64,000 bases of DNA from Sisyra terminalis (lineage: Eukaryota > Arthropoda > Insecta > Neuroptera > Sisyridae): positions 16,926,001 through 16,990,000 of the forward strand of contig OY292278.1 of the NCBI GenBank assembly GCA_958496175.1, given 5' to 3'. A program made the position numbers and the translations under genes. This document shows, in pieces, positions 1-12,220 of this stretch. Within the stretch, counting starts at the first letter, position 1. Every line of letters starts with the position of its first letter. The notes below the pieces were generated by a model. It did not search any database and was not told where the DNA came from. It worked only from the letters and a program-made list of their open reading frames with translations.

Positions 1-363
1 ATTGTCTCATCACTAAGTTTTATACTTTGTAACATCTTTCAAGTTCATTTTTCATTCGTAGCAGCTGTTTAAATGCTTCGATCTTTAAAATATAAAATCA
101 ATAAAATTTATACTATAAAAAGATTTTTGTTAGCCTTTGAGACTTCTTTACAGATTAGAGAACCGTTTGCCAAAAAGGTAGCCAGCGAATATCTTTTTAA
201 TAACCAAAAACTTAACGAGAGATTATAATAAATCATGACAATTGAAATACTGTTTTTGAATTGTAACGATAAAATAATTTTTCTGGATTACTCTTCAACG
301 GTCATATCACCAATTTTAAAATAATATGATGACCAAGAAAACACCTAACTTGTATTGATAAAA
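1..363. other. AT-rich non-coding sequence
   Basis: I see no gene, RNA gene or repeat boundary here. The sequence is AT-rich with stops in all frames, and probably belongs to the same intronic background as the rest of the window. Confidence 0.6.
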
Positions 364-636
364 TGCACTAAAAAGTAAAATATAATTTTTTTAACTGAAT
401 CTGTACCGATTGCACCATCGATGTTAAGGCGATATTAGTCAATCAATGAGAATCGTAAGCTACTTAGTTGTGTGTCAAAGCGAGGGGTACTATTTTGTTT
501 ACAATTTGGTAATATAGAACACTTTTCGGTTTGATGTAAAACAAGATAGCTTACGATTCTCGTTAATTCGTTAATATCGATGGTGCAAACATAACGAAGA
601 TTCAGTTTATAAATTTATATTTTACTTTTTAGTGCA
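364..636. mobile_element. Inverted-repeat element (MITE- or foldback-like)
   Basis: Two arms of about 90-100 bases (364-462 and 547-636) are reverse complements of each other around an 84-base spacer. The outer 20 bases, GCACTAAAAAGTAAAATATA, are identical at 365-384 and, inverted, at 616-635. Inner blocks also match: ACTGAATCT, GCACCATCGAT and GAGAATCGTAAGCTA. The left arm has about ten extra bases near 430-446. No open frame or transposase motif is present, so this is a non-autonomous, hairpin-forming element. I could not see a convincing target-site duplication, so the superfamily is unknown. Confidence 0.75.
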
Positions 637-3600
637 ATCTAGTTTTTTCAAAGTAAAATATTTAATTAAAGTAGAATTACTCGGTGATTATAAAATTTAA
701 CAACGGATTCATACATTGTCATCGAGATTAAACAGGTGTGCTAAAATTCAGCACGATAAAGCGCAGGGAAATAGGTGAAAAATGAAATTATAAGTTCCGT
801 ATCGTTCAAACTAACAACAAAGTAAGTTAATAGAAGCGAAGTAAATAAGAAAAAAATGATTTTATTACATTAACTGCGAGTCCCCATTATTTGTAAAAAT
901 AGGTAAAGTAATTGGTAAGTTATACATTGAATCGGAAACAAGTATAACTAACGAATTTTCTTATATACCTGACGAATCAACCTAACAGTAAAAAAACCGA
1001 ATACAAGAAGCATCTTTCTATCTCTTATTCTAGTTTCCTTTCTATCGAAAGCTCACTTTGTATAACCTCTAATACCGGATTTTGCAAAATAGTAATGGTT
1101 TCTTGAAACCATCAGCGGAAAATATCTTTGTGCAAATTTTCTAGAGATGGCTGTTTTTGTTTTGCACCCAGCTTTTATCTATCAGGATATACAATAGCTG
1201 CAAATACATTAGCTTATATAGAACAACGAAATGCATATGTTTGCCATCATATCATTTATGAAAACCTTTTTGGCGATTTAAAAAAGAAAGTGAAATACAG
1301 TAATCTCCCGATTATCCGGACAAATGTAAGAGTGAGGCAGCATGGATTATCAAAAAACACTGATGATAATCCGAACTTTTATTATTTATTTCAAAAATAA
1401 AGTAAAATTATATTGAACATTTTTAAGGCCGACAATTGTTCTAACAGGTATAATGAGATCTTAATTATTAAGAAAATCTTTGATTTCCCCTCAAATATTT
1501 AAAAACCATGCACAGATAAGCCACAAACCGGATACCACGCACACGGAGAATCGAGAGCTTACTGTAAAAGCAAAGAACGTTTTCATTTTACATAACTATT
1601 CTTTTGAACTTATTATTCCACGTAAAAATTCTTTAAACTATATCTTTCTTTACGTTGACGTCTACATCTTTTTAAATATAACTACTAACCAAATTATGAA
1701 AAAAATACCCAGAACTTTTCGGCAACTTTCTTGATTTCCCTGACCCAATGAAATTTCCTGATTGCTGAACCCATTTTTTAATAAAGTAATAAAGTGGTAT
1801 TGTGTTAATCCGTTCCTAATCTGTAGTCTGTAATCTTTTGTATAAAAAAATAATGACAATTGATTGACTCTTTTTTTCCTGGGTTTTTATGCAAATATAG
1901 TGAGCTTTACAAGAAAAAAATATATTCGTTTGAATACCACTACGATATATAAATAGATAGATCAATAAAAGAGATCTATTTGTCTCTGGTTAATTGGTAA
2001 ACCAAATTCTTCGGTACGGAAATAAGTCATTCGGTATCAGTTTTGGTCCGTAGTGATTGCTTCATAATGAAGCCAGGTTTTGAAAGTTTCCCAAAAGATA
2101 TTTTTCCAGTTTTCACATTGGATTATTTAATTAAACTTTACAAGAACACTTATAATTTTAGTGCTTGGATATTTATATTTGCTGAAGAATTTGGTAAGAT
2201 AATCTTCGCGCGCTTCAATATCCAACAGTGCCACACGATACCATCATCCACGTTCAGCAAGAAACTTTTACAACAGTTATCAAGTAGTTATAAACTATGA
2301 ATTTCAACCGAATCCAGAATGTCAGTCTCTAAATTGAAATCATAAAATTTAAATTCTGGCAATGTGGAGAATGCACGATCTATGATGATCGGGTGTGTTG
2401 GGTTGGAGCGCACTCGTTAGAAAACTAGATGTAAGAGGATAGATGGTTGAGCTTTAGAGCTTTAACCGACATTGATATTACTTCAGGTTATAACACACCA
2501 CGAAATCTCTTCCCTTTCGACCTCATCGGACATAGATAAACGAACGAGCAAACTGACGCGTTGTGATGCAGTCAACTGTTTGTTTTCAAACTATTGATTT
2601 CCTTGTAATATGGTTACAGTTGTGAACTTTACTCTTGAGTCGTGATGAACTGTTTTAACACCAAAACATCTTTGTTTTGGGTTTTCTCCTTGAAAACAAT
2701 TTGAGAATTCGTCAAACGTTATTGATTCGATCCGAAAAAATTATTCTAAACTAAGTTTACTCCTCTGTACCACTGCTTTATAAAGTGAATGTTTTAAGCA
2801 ATAAATTTTATCCTTGATAAAAAAGAAAAGTTTCTCTAACTGTAAAAAAAAACAACTAATTGTCGCTTATTTTGTTTAAGACATCCAATCTTCATTGCTT
2901 GTAGTTCATAGCTATTAGTGTGGGAGAATGAAAATTTATTTTTACGAAAGTATCGCTCACGGATGCACTGGAAATATTTTACAAACGTCTAATGTCTCAA
3001 GTTTTGTGCAAGCAAGCATTCAATTGACAGTAACAGAAAATTATTGGTTCATCCGCACAACGACAGTTTCTTTTTACTTCAGGAAACTTTAACGTTCGAT
3101 ATCGAAGTTTTCTCGTAATTTTTTGCCTTAAGTTTATATCCCGTTAAAGTTGAAACAAATAGAATTTCACATCGTTGCTTTGATTTGATTTAAAACGAAT
3201 GAAATTTGGCCTGTGTTTGAAAGGTCTTATAATTTGTACCAATAAAACACTTCTATCAAGATACCAAATCAAAAAAAAAAACGTCATTCTTTTGTTTGTG
3301 CACCGGCGCAAACGATTATGCAGGTAGTGTTCGTGAAAAAGTAAAAATCAAGAAAGGATTTAAAACTTTTACAATTTAACAAGTCTTCTCTGGTATATGC
3401 TTGAGCTTTTCGTTTTTAGTCTCTTAAATCGTAAGAAACTTATAAAAAGATCTATTGAAAATTTAACTTAAGCGTTAATCATTTGCACTAGGATAAACTA
3501 CTCCTTCAACTATGAATTAAAACTAACAGTTAAACGAAATATAAAGGTTAAACATTTTCTTTTATAACGTTTAAGCATAATTTGACCATTGGAAAAAAAA

Positions 3601-3710
3601 AGATGTTTAACATACATATTACCGAGGAAAAAGAATATGAAGCCCTATAAAAGATAAGAAGACCAATATTGTTAAAGGGCAGATGCTTACCAAGGGTAGT
3701 TGTAAAATTT
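637..3710. other. AT-rich non-coding sequence, no gene seen
   Basis: About 3 kb with only short open frames (under about 90 codons, several without an ATG) and no recognisable domain. A GC-richer patch around 2350-2600 shows nothing I can identify. No RNA gene was recognised. Confidence 0.55.
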
Positions 3711-3785
3711 GTACTTACACATTGATGTCAAAAAAATTTGATTATTGGACTTAAAGCTTACCTGAAAAGGAAAGAAAATTTTAAT
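3711..3785 (-). promoter_or_regulatory. Ratchet point 1: zero-length exon with downstream cryptic donor
   Basis: Read on the minus strand, a pyrimidine tract (complement of 3765-3782) runs into CAG (3764-3762) and directly into GTAAGC (3761-3756), so CCTTTTCAG/GTAAGC is an acceptor fused to a donor. A branch-point-like TTAAT lies just upstream. A second donor, GTAAGTAC (3718-3711), follows, delimiting a 43-base potential recursive-splicing exon at 3719-3761. In Drosophila and vertebrates such juxtaposed sites splice out long introns stepwise, and the short downstream exon helps define the acceptor. This would be the most downstream of the candidate sites here. Chance remains possible without RNA data. 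Confidence 0.7.
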
Positions 3786-3797
3786 TAACATTTTTTT

Positions 3798-3962
3798 AAA
3801 ATTATTATTTATAGTTGATTTATAACAAAGTTTTAAGCGAGTTTAGGGTAAATAAAAAAAATTAAAATCGAGAAATATCGAAAATTTCTTCAATACAAGA
3901 TCGAACCCTATACCTACTAATTTGGGAATGATTACCTTGACCACTCGGCTATCAGCAGGCTT
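3798..3962 (-). mobile_element. tRNA-derived SINE, copy 1
   Basis: The element reads right to left. Its head, near 3955-3900, has a box A-like stretch (AGCCGAGTGGTCAAGG) and a box B (GGTTCGATC), as in RNA polymerase III tRNA promoters. A body follows containing CGATATTTCTCGATTTT, then a tail ending in an AT-rich run near 3800. It is diverged from the other copies in the middle of the head. It lies immediately next to copy 2 in the same orientation, and its tail begins only about 13 bases from ratchet point 1's pyrimidine tract. Confidence 0.75.
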
Positions 3963-3970
3963 ATTTATAT

Positions 3971-4106
3971 AATTTTATTAATTGTTATATACCGTTGGTT
4001 TTAGGGTTAAAAAAAATCGTAAATTTATTTGATATGAGGATTGGGTCCAACACCCAACACCAGTTTTGGAGTGTTCACTTTGACCACTTTGCCACAAGAA
4101 GGCTAT
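3971..4106 (-). mobile_element. tRNA-derived SINE, copy 2, internally deleted
   Basis: The minus-strand head at 4106-4040 contains CTCCAAAACTGG and a degenerate box B (GTTGGACCCAATC). The body is shortened: the segment containing the GACTCTAGAG-like block in other copies is missing, so the tail AACGGTATATAACAATTAA joins an early body segment. It lies head to tail with copy 1. Confidence 0.65.
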
Positions 4107-6675
4107 TCAAATTTTTGAATCCAATTTTGGAAATTTAAAAACGGTAAAAAGTGGTTAATTTTTATAAAATTGGATTTGTGATTAGGGGAGAGTTCTCATC
4201 AAAATTGAGTGTTCTTTTTTGGTAGTTTTTGAGAACTTATATTAAGAATGGTTACACAAAAAAAGCATAAAAAAGGTTTCTTGAATTACCCCAATTAGTT
4301 CATTGTTAATCAAATCTATAAACGCATTCCCTAAAAAATATTTTTTGTTCAAATAAGTTTACAAAATATTTCACCCAGTATCTATATGACGGATTGCATT
4401 TGTTAAAAAGTTTTTTTACTGAATACTACACCTACAATAAGCAAATGCTATTTGTTACTTTTTAAAATGTCCTCTTTGCTACTTAATTATTGATTACAGG
4501 TACTTAAGTTTCAAGTTCAGGTTTCAACTAACACTAGAAAATTAAGAACAAAAAAATTTCGGATTCATATATATATCGAATATATAACTAATATAATAGT
4601 AAAAAAGAGTGTTTATAAAAAATATTGAAATTCATCTTCTTTTTTTTTGGTTATTCGATAAAAACTACCCCTTAAGATCAGTCTTCAATGCACAGCGACA
4701 AATCCCCACTGAATACAGAAATTAAAGAAATTTTAATACTACTTAAAAGTTTAAGTCACGAATTTAAGGGTTTCGGAATATTTTTTATGATAAAATTTAA
4801 ATCTCAGGGTTGCATAAGAAGTGCTTTCTTATCGTGTCATATTTATTGTATAGTATTAAAGATTAATTTATCCGAAACACTTCTTTCAAGATTTGATAAT
4901 AAGGATCTATTTTCCATTTCATAAATCAAGTCATATCTCGCAGGCCTTTTCCATGGGGGTGCTTTTCTACGTTTTGACTACGTCTGAATCGTTTAAACGT
5001 GTTGCAAGTTATCATTGTGCCATTATCAGCAATTTTACAGCAGTTGGTTCGCACTCCGGCCAACTCGGCAGACGTTGGCGTTCTCACAAGAATTTATATC
5101 AAATAGGGGTTGCTCACTACCACCATACCACCACGGTTTTCTTCGCAACTAAACAGCAGCGGTAGGAAATGTAAATTGTCTACGAAAATAAACCAGGTTT
5201 CTAATTAAAATAATAAAACAATAGACATTAATAAAATTCGTTTTCGCTATAAATCGAATTAATAACAACAGAGCCATGAAATTTCCGAATAGATATGTAG
5301 AGCGACGCTTTTATATGGAAACGAGAGAAGAAAATATGAATTCATGTTAAAGACGGGGAGGTATCGTTAAACATAACGAAGATAGTTACGTAAAACAAAA
5401 GTCGAACTTAGACAATCTGAAAACTGAAATAATGGATATCAAAGAAGAAAGATAAAAGAAAAATTCTCGTTTTCTTTTTTTTTAATGCTGAACTTAAAAG
5501 CTATGAGATAAAGCGTGGCTTTAAATAAAAACGGCATCTATTTGAAATTTGAAATAAAAGAAAATTTGTCTTTTAATTACTCCTTTAAATTATATTGAGC
5601 TCTTTTGCTGATGTTAACAATTCATTTCTTATACTAATAATCTTAATTAAATGAAAAAAAAAGCTTTTCAAATCATCAACGATTTTGATTAACTTGTTGT
5701 CATAATTCTAATAGATTTTAGACTAGACGAATTCGTAATGTATAATTCGTGAAACACAAGCACATTGTGAAATAAATGACTTTACATTTCCAAGAAAATA
5801 TTTTTCAAGCACAAAAGTAATTTTATTCCTATTTACTGTATTATACGTTATTAAAATTATGATAGTCGGCGTTTTTCCATAACTGACCTAGATCGTACCA
5901 GGTGGCACGCGGTTATTGGATTGAAGAAAATCACAAGATACTCTTCATCAACTTCTCGCAAAGATATACCTGTTCGTACAAACTCTTAGTGTAAATTATA
6001 AATGCTTCTCGATATCAATTTCCGTTTTATGATTATTCAAATTAAACTTATGTTAACGTAAATTATCGAGATAGCTCAAAGCAATGAAACAATTTTTAAT
6101 TTAAATCAGCAAGTAATTGCAGTGGAAAGGTAAAACTTTACATATTTGAAAAAGTGAGGGAATAAATGCAAATGTGATGCTTTTATTTGATTCAACTGTA
6201 AGGTTTTAATCAAAACATGAAAGATCAATAATGAAATTACAAGTCAATATCGAGTTTAGTCTATCAATGTGTTGCAGTTTTAACATGTTTATCACACAAT
6301 ATATAGAAGAAATAAAAGTTTAATTTGTTCAGAAGTAATAAAGTTGATAAACTGGAGCGAAAAGCATAGTTAGGAGATTGATTTAAGTTTTATTTTAAAA
6401 TATAATATAAAATTACAATATTTATAACTGAGTATTGAATGTTAACTTTAATAAGAAGATGAAATAGTAATTTTAACAATAATAAATTAGTCACAAAGTT
6501 TTTGCAATTCAATAAAAAAGTATGTGTAAAACAGCTTATTTATTATAAAATTATTTAATTAAACAGATAATTCAACTCTGCATAAATAAAAGCTCAAGAA
6601 AAAGCTTGTTTTTGGAAGAAATTTCTATCTTAACGCAATTTATGCTCTTGAAGGGTAATTTTGTTATCTTCTTTT
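4107..6675. other. Non-coding sequence with one GC-richer patch
   Basis: No supported gene. The patch at about 4930-5165 is clearly less AT-rich than its surroundings and stays open in one plus frame, but the frame has no domain I recognise and no convincing exon boundaries. The rest is AT-rich and featureless to me. Confidence 0.5.
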
Positions 6676-6843
6676 TTAATTGTTATTTACCGTCGCTTTA
6701 TAACTACTAGTCTTTAGTGACTCTAGGGTTAATTAAAACCCGAAAATCGAGAAATATTGAAAATTTGCTCGATAAGAGATTTGACCCCAACATGTACCAG
6801 TTTTGGAGCGGCCACTTTGGCCACTCGGCCATCAGTAGACTGA
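6676..6843 (-). mobile_element. tRNA-derived SINE, copy 3 (best box A)
   Basis: On the minus strand the head starts near 6843 with GATGGCCGAGTGG, an exact match to the box A consensus (TRGCNNAGTGG). CGCTCCAAAACTGGTAC follows, then a mutated box B (GGGGTCAAATC). The body runs through ATTTCTCGATTTTCGGG and CCCTAGAGTCACTAAAGAC to the tail AAAGCGACGGTAAATAAC. This copy shows the full family layout: tRNA-like head of about 65 bases, then a body and tail of about 100 bases. Confidence 0.85.
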
Positions 6844-9800
6844 TTATTTTTACTTGGTAAATATTTTATTTGAGTTTGATACAAATATGACCGATTTTTA
6901 CTTATGAAAGTACAAAAAACGTTGCAGTTTCGGTTATTGAAATTTATTAGGGTGATTTTCCTTTCTAATGAGAAGATTTCTGATTATTGGTTATTAATGT
7001 TTTCGAGGTTCAAACTATTGGAATCTGGAGATAACTGTTGAATCTTCATGGTTTCATGAATGTTCTGGGTAGTTATTACTCAAAGTAGCATATTGAGCAC
7101 AGGACAGGGAATCATGGAATATTATATCACTAAACCCTTAAAGGTGAAGAGCTGAAGGTTGAATAAAACTTTAGGATCCTCAACCTAAAACACCAGCAGT
7201 TTGTTCAAGGCCTTCAATTCATAATTAAGAATCAATAGACAATTTTTTTCGATGGAATCAGATTTTTGATGATATACCATACAAAAATCAATATCAGAAA
7301 AGGTTTTATTTGTTTGCTTAGTTTTGAATTAATTTATAAAAATTTCAAATATTTGCTGAAACTAAAAAAATATTCCATGTTTTGCTATTACAAAAGTGTA
7401 ACTAGGAAATACCTAACGATAGAAAATTGTATACTAAGAATATTAGAATTTTCATTTTTTTGCATATTTCAAGTAAAAATTAAAATGGAAAAATTAAATT
7501 TTGGAAAAAACTCAACAAAGATTTTGAAGTTCTGCATTAGAATAATGACAAATTAGGTTTAATTTGAAAAAAACTTTGTTTTTCATAAATTTTCAGCAGA
7601 TTTATACATAAAACATCACAAAATCCAATGAAACTTGCATATCAAATTTCAATCTCCCAATAGCTCTGCTAACGTTACCGGAAAAGACATAAAGTTGGCA
7701 AGATTTTTTTTAATAAAGACATATATTTAGGGTGAAGACATACAAATTTCAAAATGACCAAAATAAAGGAAATTCAACTACCCCTGTTTTCAAATTGTCG
7801 TTATAGGAGCTTTTATAAATAGACACTAAAATTTTGTAGACAAAAATTGTTTTATTTACATTCAACTTTTTATTTATATCAACTACCTTGTAATTCAACT
7901 AACGTTTAAAAATTTAATCAAATTAAATTTTAAAAAAAATACGTTTTTAATTTCGAAAACAAATCAATATAAATTAGTTTTATTTAAAACTTGATTTACG
8001 ACGTTATAAATTAAGAGAGCTTTGTCAACACAAAAAAAAAACTTTTTTGTATAATTAATAAAAAGTAAAAAAATATTTAACATTGGCTCTTTCTAAATGA
8101 AAAGAATGTTTGATTTAAAGAACTAATAGGACTAATAAACATAATAATATTTATAGCCGTCTATTTTGAGAAAAAAGTATTCTTATTTCCCATCGTTGAT
8201 TAATTAATTTGTTGATCCAAGAAACCAAATTGAATTTGCGGTTGGAGTGGCGATATATTTATTTTCTTTGTTCGCTCGTTCAAATCTAAAATTATGCCAA
8301 TCTTAATTGGAAAATTGATTTTTAGATATGACACTGAGTTTATAAAACAGAAACTCTCAATTTAACGTTCTAGAACGATTAACATTTGGTCAGCTTCGAT
8401 CGTAAATTATAAAAATAGACGATTTGGACACAAATGAGTAAATTTTTTTTATCAAAAAAAAAAAAAGTTTTGCTTGCAACTTGTAACTTAATATGTTTAC
8501 GACGTTTTATGTTTTTTTATATCAAAAGTATCTGATCATCTCACCTATTTCAAATTTTTTTTGGCCAAGTGCCACACGAACTCGGAAAATAAACGATTCG
8601 TATATTAAAAGAAAGTTATTAGTATTTTTAAATAAATATACTTTGGAGGCTAAGCAAATAGTAAATTCTTGCAATATAACATGATAAGAACGATCAACTT
8701 AATGAGTGGGTGTACGTTTGAGTGTGGAAAATATAAAACAATGTCTTTTATCTAAATATTTAATAAAAATTGAAGAAATTTCTACGAATTTAAAACATAA
8801 AACACATAACTAATCGACAAAAAATAACTTTGGGAATGCCCAATACATATGAGGCTTCAAAGGGTTCAAATAAAACATGATCAATAGAGACATCCCAGTT
8901 AGACTCCAATGAATATCCAAATGGGAAGTCCAAGTTAAAAACAAAATAATTAATGTCAGTTTTACTGATTAGGTTTTGTGTGGGAGCTAAGTGGAAAACC
9001 TCAACCTAAAAATGAAAAATTATTTTCAGTTTTTCCCAAATGGGACCAAACTGGTTCATATTATAATTATCAAATTATAATATAAACTTGATAATAATGA
9101 AATTTTTTTCATTGACTTTGAGCAGTTTTACAAGTTTTACTGCAAGATCCACTAAAAAATTTTTAGCCTTATAATTATAACAATAAATATCAGATGGATG
9201 CCGACTTTCTGGCTTTCTTCTTTTATTTCTTTCCTCCAAACGACATCTTAAAAAAATTCCATAAAAATGAATTTCTGTTAAATTTAGCCGCCATATTTTG
9301 TTAGAGTTGATTATTAAGAACCTTTGTATTCAAATCTATCCAACTAAAAAGTATACAATTTAATAAGAAAATTTGTTTCATTAGTTTTGTATTCCAAACT
9401 AATGCTTATGAAACTCAAAAATGTTCTTTATGATTTAGACCGTAAATGCAAACGTTTTTAGCGGGAAGTGAAAACAATTTTATAATGCAAGTTTTAAACC
9501 ATAGAATCTTATCCCTATATCACAATTCTAAACTGGAAAAATCATAGAAACATAAAAAAATATAAATATAAAAATATATAAATTTTTTAAGTCTTTTTCT
9601 ATTACAAATAATTTCAGATTGGTACAATCCTTTATACAATTAAACTTCATACAAAATTTTTAGAAATAAAATGAAAACAGCTTCTTTGAAAAGGGAAGGG
9701 TATTTGACAAGGGCCAGCATGGTAATAATCAATTCTAATGCAAGTTTTAAGCTCATTACATGTACGTCTTAACCACAAATGATATACAATCTACTGTAGT

Positions 9801-12040
9801 GGGAAATAGAAAGAGTTCATTAGTTTTTTTTAAATAGAGCTTTACCGTATCTAATAATGAGCTTTTTTGTACTTAATAATTTTTATTTACCGAGAAAAAA
9901 CAAATAAAAAACACACAAATTCAATAGAGTTGTAACACGAAAAAACCCATAAGCGAACAATACTTCCGGTATAATTTTTTTCCCGCTAAATAAAGAAAAT
10001 TAAAAAAAATACATAAGTAGTAACGTGCGTGGGTATTTTTTTTTCCTATTTAGTGATTGTAATTAGAACAATACAGATAAGTATGAAAATTGTAAAGTTT
10101 GCATTGAAGTTTGTACAAGTGAGCGCACACGCAAGTGAAACAAGAGCAAAGGGTTGTTTTCCAGCAGGGGTAGTTCGATCAGTCGCGTGTACAGACGGGA
10201 GCTAATGGCAGTACCAGGGTGACACGTGGTGGTACCTACCCACAACCTTAAATATCACTGCTACTTCCATAAATGCTTAGATACCCAGCACGCGGACGTT
10301 CCATGTGGCTCTGAGTTTAAAATATTTTTGAACTTTAACATTAAAATGTCTTTTCTACTTATACAATATTGAAAGTTGAAAACTTCATTCGAAACTTCTC
10401 ATATAAAATATTTCGTTACTTTTTTCAACAATTTTTCAAATAATCTCAAAACACAAATCATAAATAACACACGAAACCAACTGGGGTGACTAAGCAGAAG
10501 TAATTATTGGGATAATAGAGTCGTTATTAAATGTAATAAAGTACATTACCGTATAAATAACTCATGAAATAAAGCATAAGTTATAAGTGGGCAAGTTTTA
10601 AAACAGCGCTAATTTGTAAACGGATTATAAACATGTGACATTATACTGGCTTTAGTATGTTACGTACGCTTCACGGGGTGGTTCCTCTAACTCCAAAGTC
10701 AATTTACAAGTACAATGCACCACATGCATTATTCGAAACGGAGAGAAAAATATTTTGCAACTTTTCTCCCACTGTATAATCCGGTTATTTGCCCGAAACA
10801 TACAATTTGCTTAGCAGCAAAACAAATATATTAGAAATTCAAAAATTTAATCTCAACCATTTATTATAATTTAGGAATTTAAGGCAGATATTTACGAGAA
10901 AGTTTTATGTTTTTATTTTATATGAAACAAGTGGAACATTGGGGAGAAACTTATGGAAGAATAAGCGAAATTTCGTCTTTCCCAGTTACCAAATCGTAAG
11001 TTCAAAAGCGAGTTTGACAGAAAGAGTAAGTCATTCAATTTATTTTTTCCTTTTTAAGCTAAATCTTAAAACCAATGTAAATTGACAAGATAATATGACG
11101 TAGAAGTGATACTGTCATCAGTCTCGTTTGCTTTGACAATGTTTTATCAGAAGTGTGTAGATTCTATCGATGAAAAGAAGCTTTTCAAGTTAAAGCAGTT
11201 TACTTGAAAGGAATAAAAATATATACTTCAAACGGAAACACACATGCAAACAGTGATATAAACTCATACCGACTGGAAATATTTTCTTCGCGTATCTGAT
11301 GTTTTGGTATGATAAGTCGTTTGTATTATACAACGTCTACCCTGCGCTTCCACCATTTGTATACCAACACGCTCTTATATTCACATCAAGAATTGACATT
11401 TTTTGACGATAAAATATTTATTATATAAATTAAATTTAAATAAATAAAAAGATTCTTCAAGAAACACATTATTTACTTCCGTTTCCGCAATTTGAATAAT
11501 TTTAATATGGAAGGAAAATATTTCGCAATAAATGTTGTTTAGATGAGGTGACCCACTAGCGAAATAGAGGTACTGGCGTCCCCTGTGGCGTCGTTTTGTC
11601 TAGACTTAAAAACATAGCGTGCGTCGCCCTTTTAAAACGTAGCCCCTCAGGTATTTATCGCTACATACGACTGCTTTTCCTCGATGTAAAATTACTTTTG
11701 AATTAACAATAAAATATTTCAAAGAACTTAGCATTAATAGATAAAACACGAATGATAGATTGGGAAAATCCTAAAGTTTTTAAACCATAAAAGGAATAAC
11801 TGTTATATTAAAATGATAAAAGAGTAACCTCTTTTTTCTACACAATGAAAAAAATAGAGAAGTCATACAAAAATTGCAGACAAAGCGTGGGTGATTCATG
11901 AATCAGAATGTCGCCAAATAAACAAACCAATTTCTTCGTCGCCGTCTTGCCTCAAACTATACCATATAATTTTTTGACAAATTGATTACAAAGTTTAAAA
12001 TAGAAGTAATAAACTTTCCTTTAAATTCAGTGGGGATAAC
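6844..12040. other. AT-rich non-coding sequence
   Basis: No gene supported over about 5.2 kb. A frame at 7266-7556 (96 codons) encodes a K/F/I/L-rich string typical of untranslated AT-rich DNA. A GC-richer block at about 10060-10320 contains an arthropod-initiator-like TCAGTCG at 10179-10185, but without a DPE at the right distance. I see no tRNA, rRNA or clear transposon end. Confidence 0.5.
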
Positions 12041-12220
12041 TGAATCGATCCTAGCGCTAGAAGTGGCCAAAATTTTGTTAGCTTAGGCTCTTTATGCTTT
12101 TGTTAATAAACACGTCCCATAATCCTTACAATTGTCCAGCATAATTTAGTACATCCGTCAGATGGCGTTTTGATTTATACACGGAGCGAATAGTGCCGGC
12201 CAACCTTGATTCTGGCAACT
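12041..12220 (+). repeat. Dispersed repeat of unknown family, copy A
   Basis: This segment matches 27966-28265 in the same orientation through two blocks. The first runs from about ATCGATC, AGCGCTA and AGTGG to GTTAG and the TTTATG/TTAATAAA region. The second starts at AATTTAGTACA and runs through CGTCAGATGGC, CACGGAGCGAATAG and GCC. Between the blocks this copy is shorter than copy B by roughly 90 bases. It has no coding potential. It may be a fragment of a SINE, a DNA transposon or an LTR; the sequence does not decide. Confidence 0.65.

Noticed and set aside
8895..9054. Possible 160-bp MITE with ends CCAGTTAGACTCC and (inverted) CCAGTTTGGTCCC
   Set aside because: Only nine of thirteen end positions match and no target duplication is visible.
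10179..10185. Arthropod initiator-like TCAGTCG in a GC-richer patch
   Set aside because: No downstream promoter element at the right distance and no TATA box; initiator words are common.
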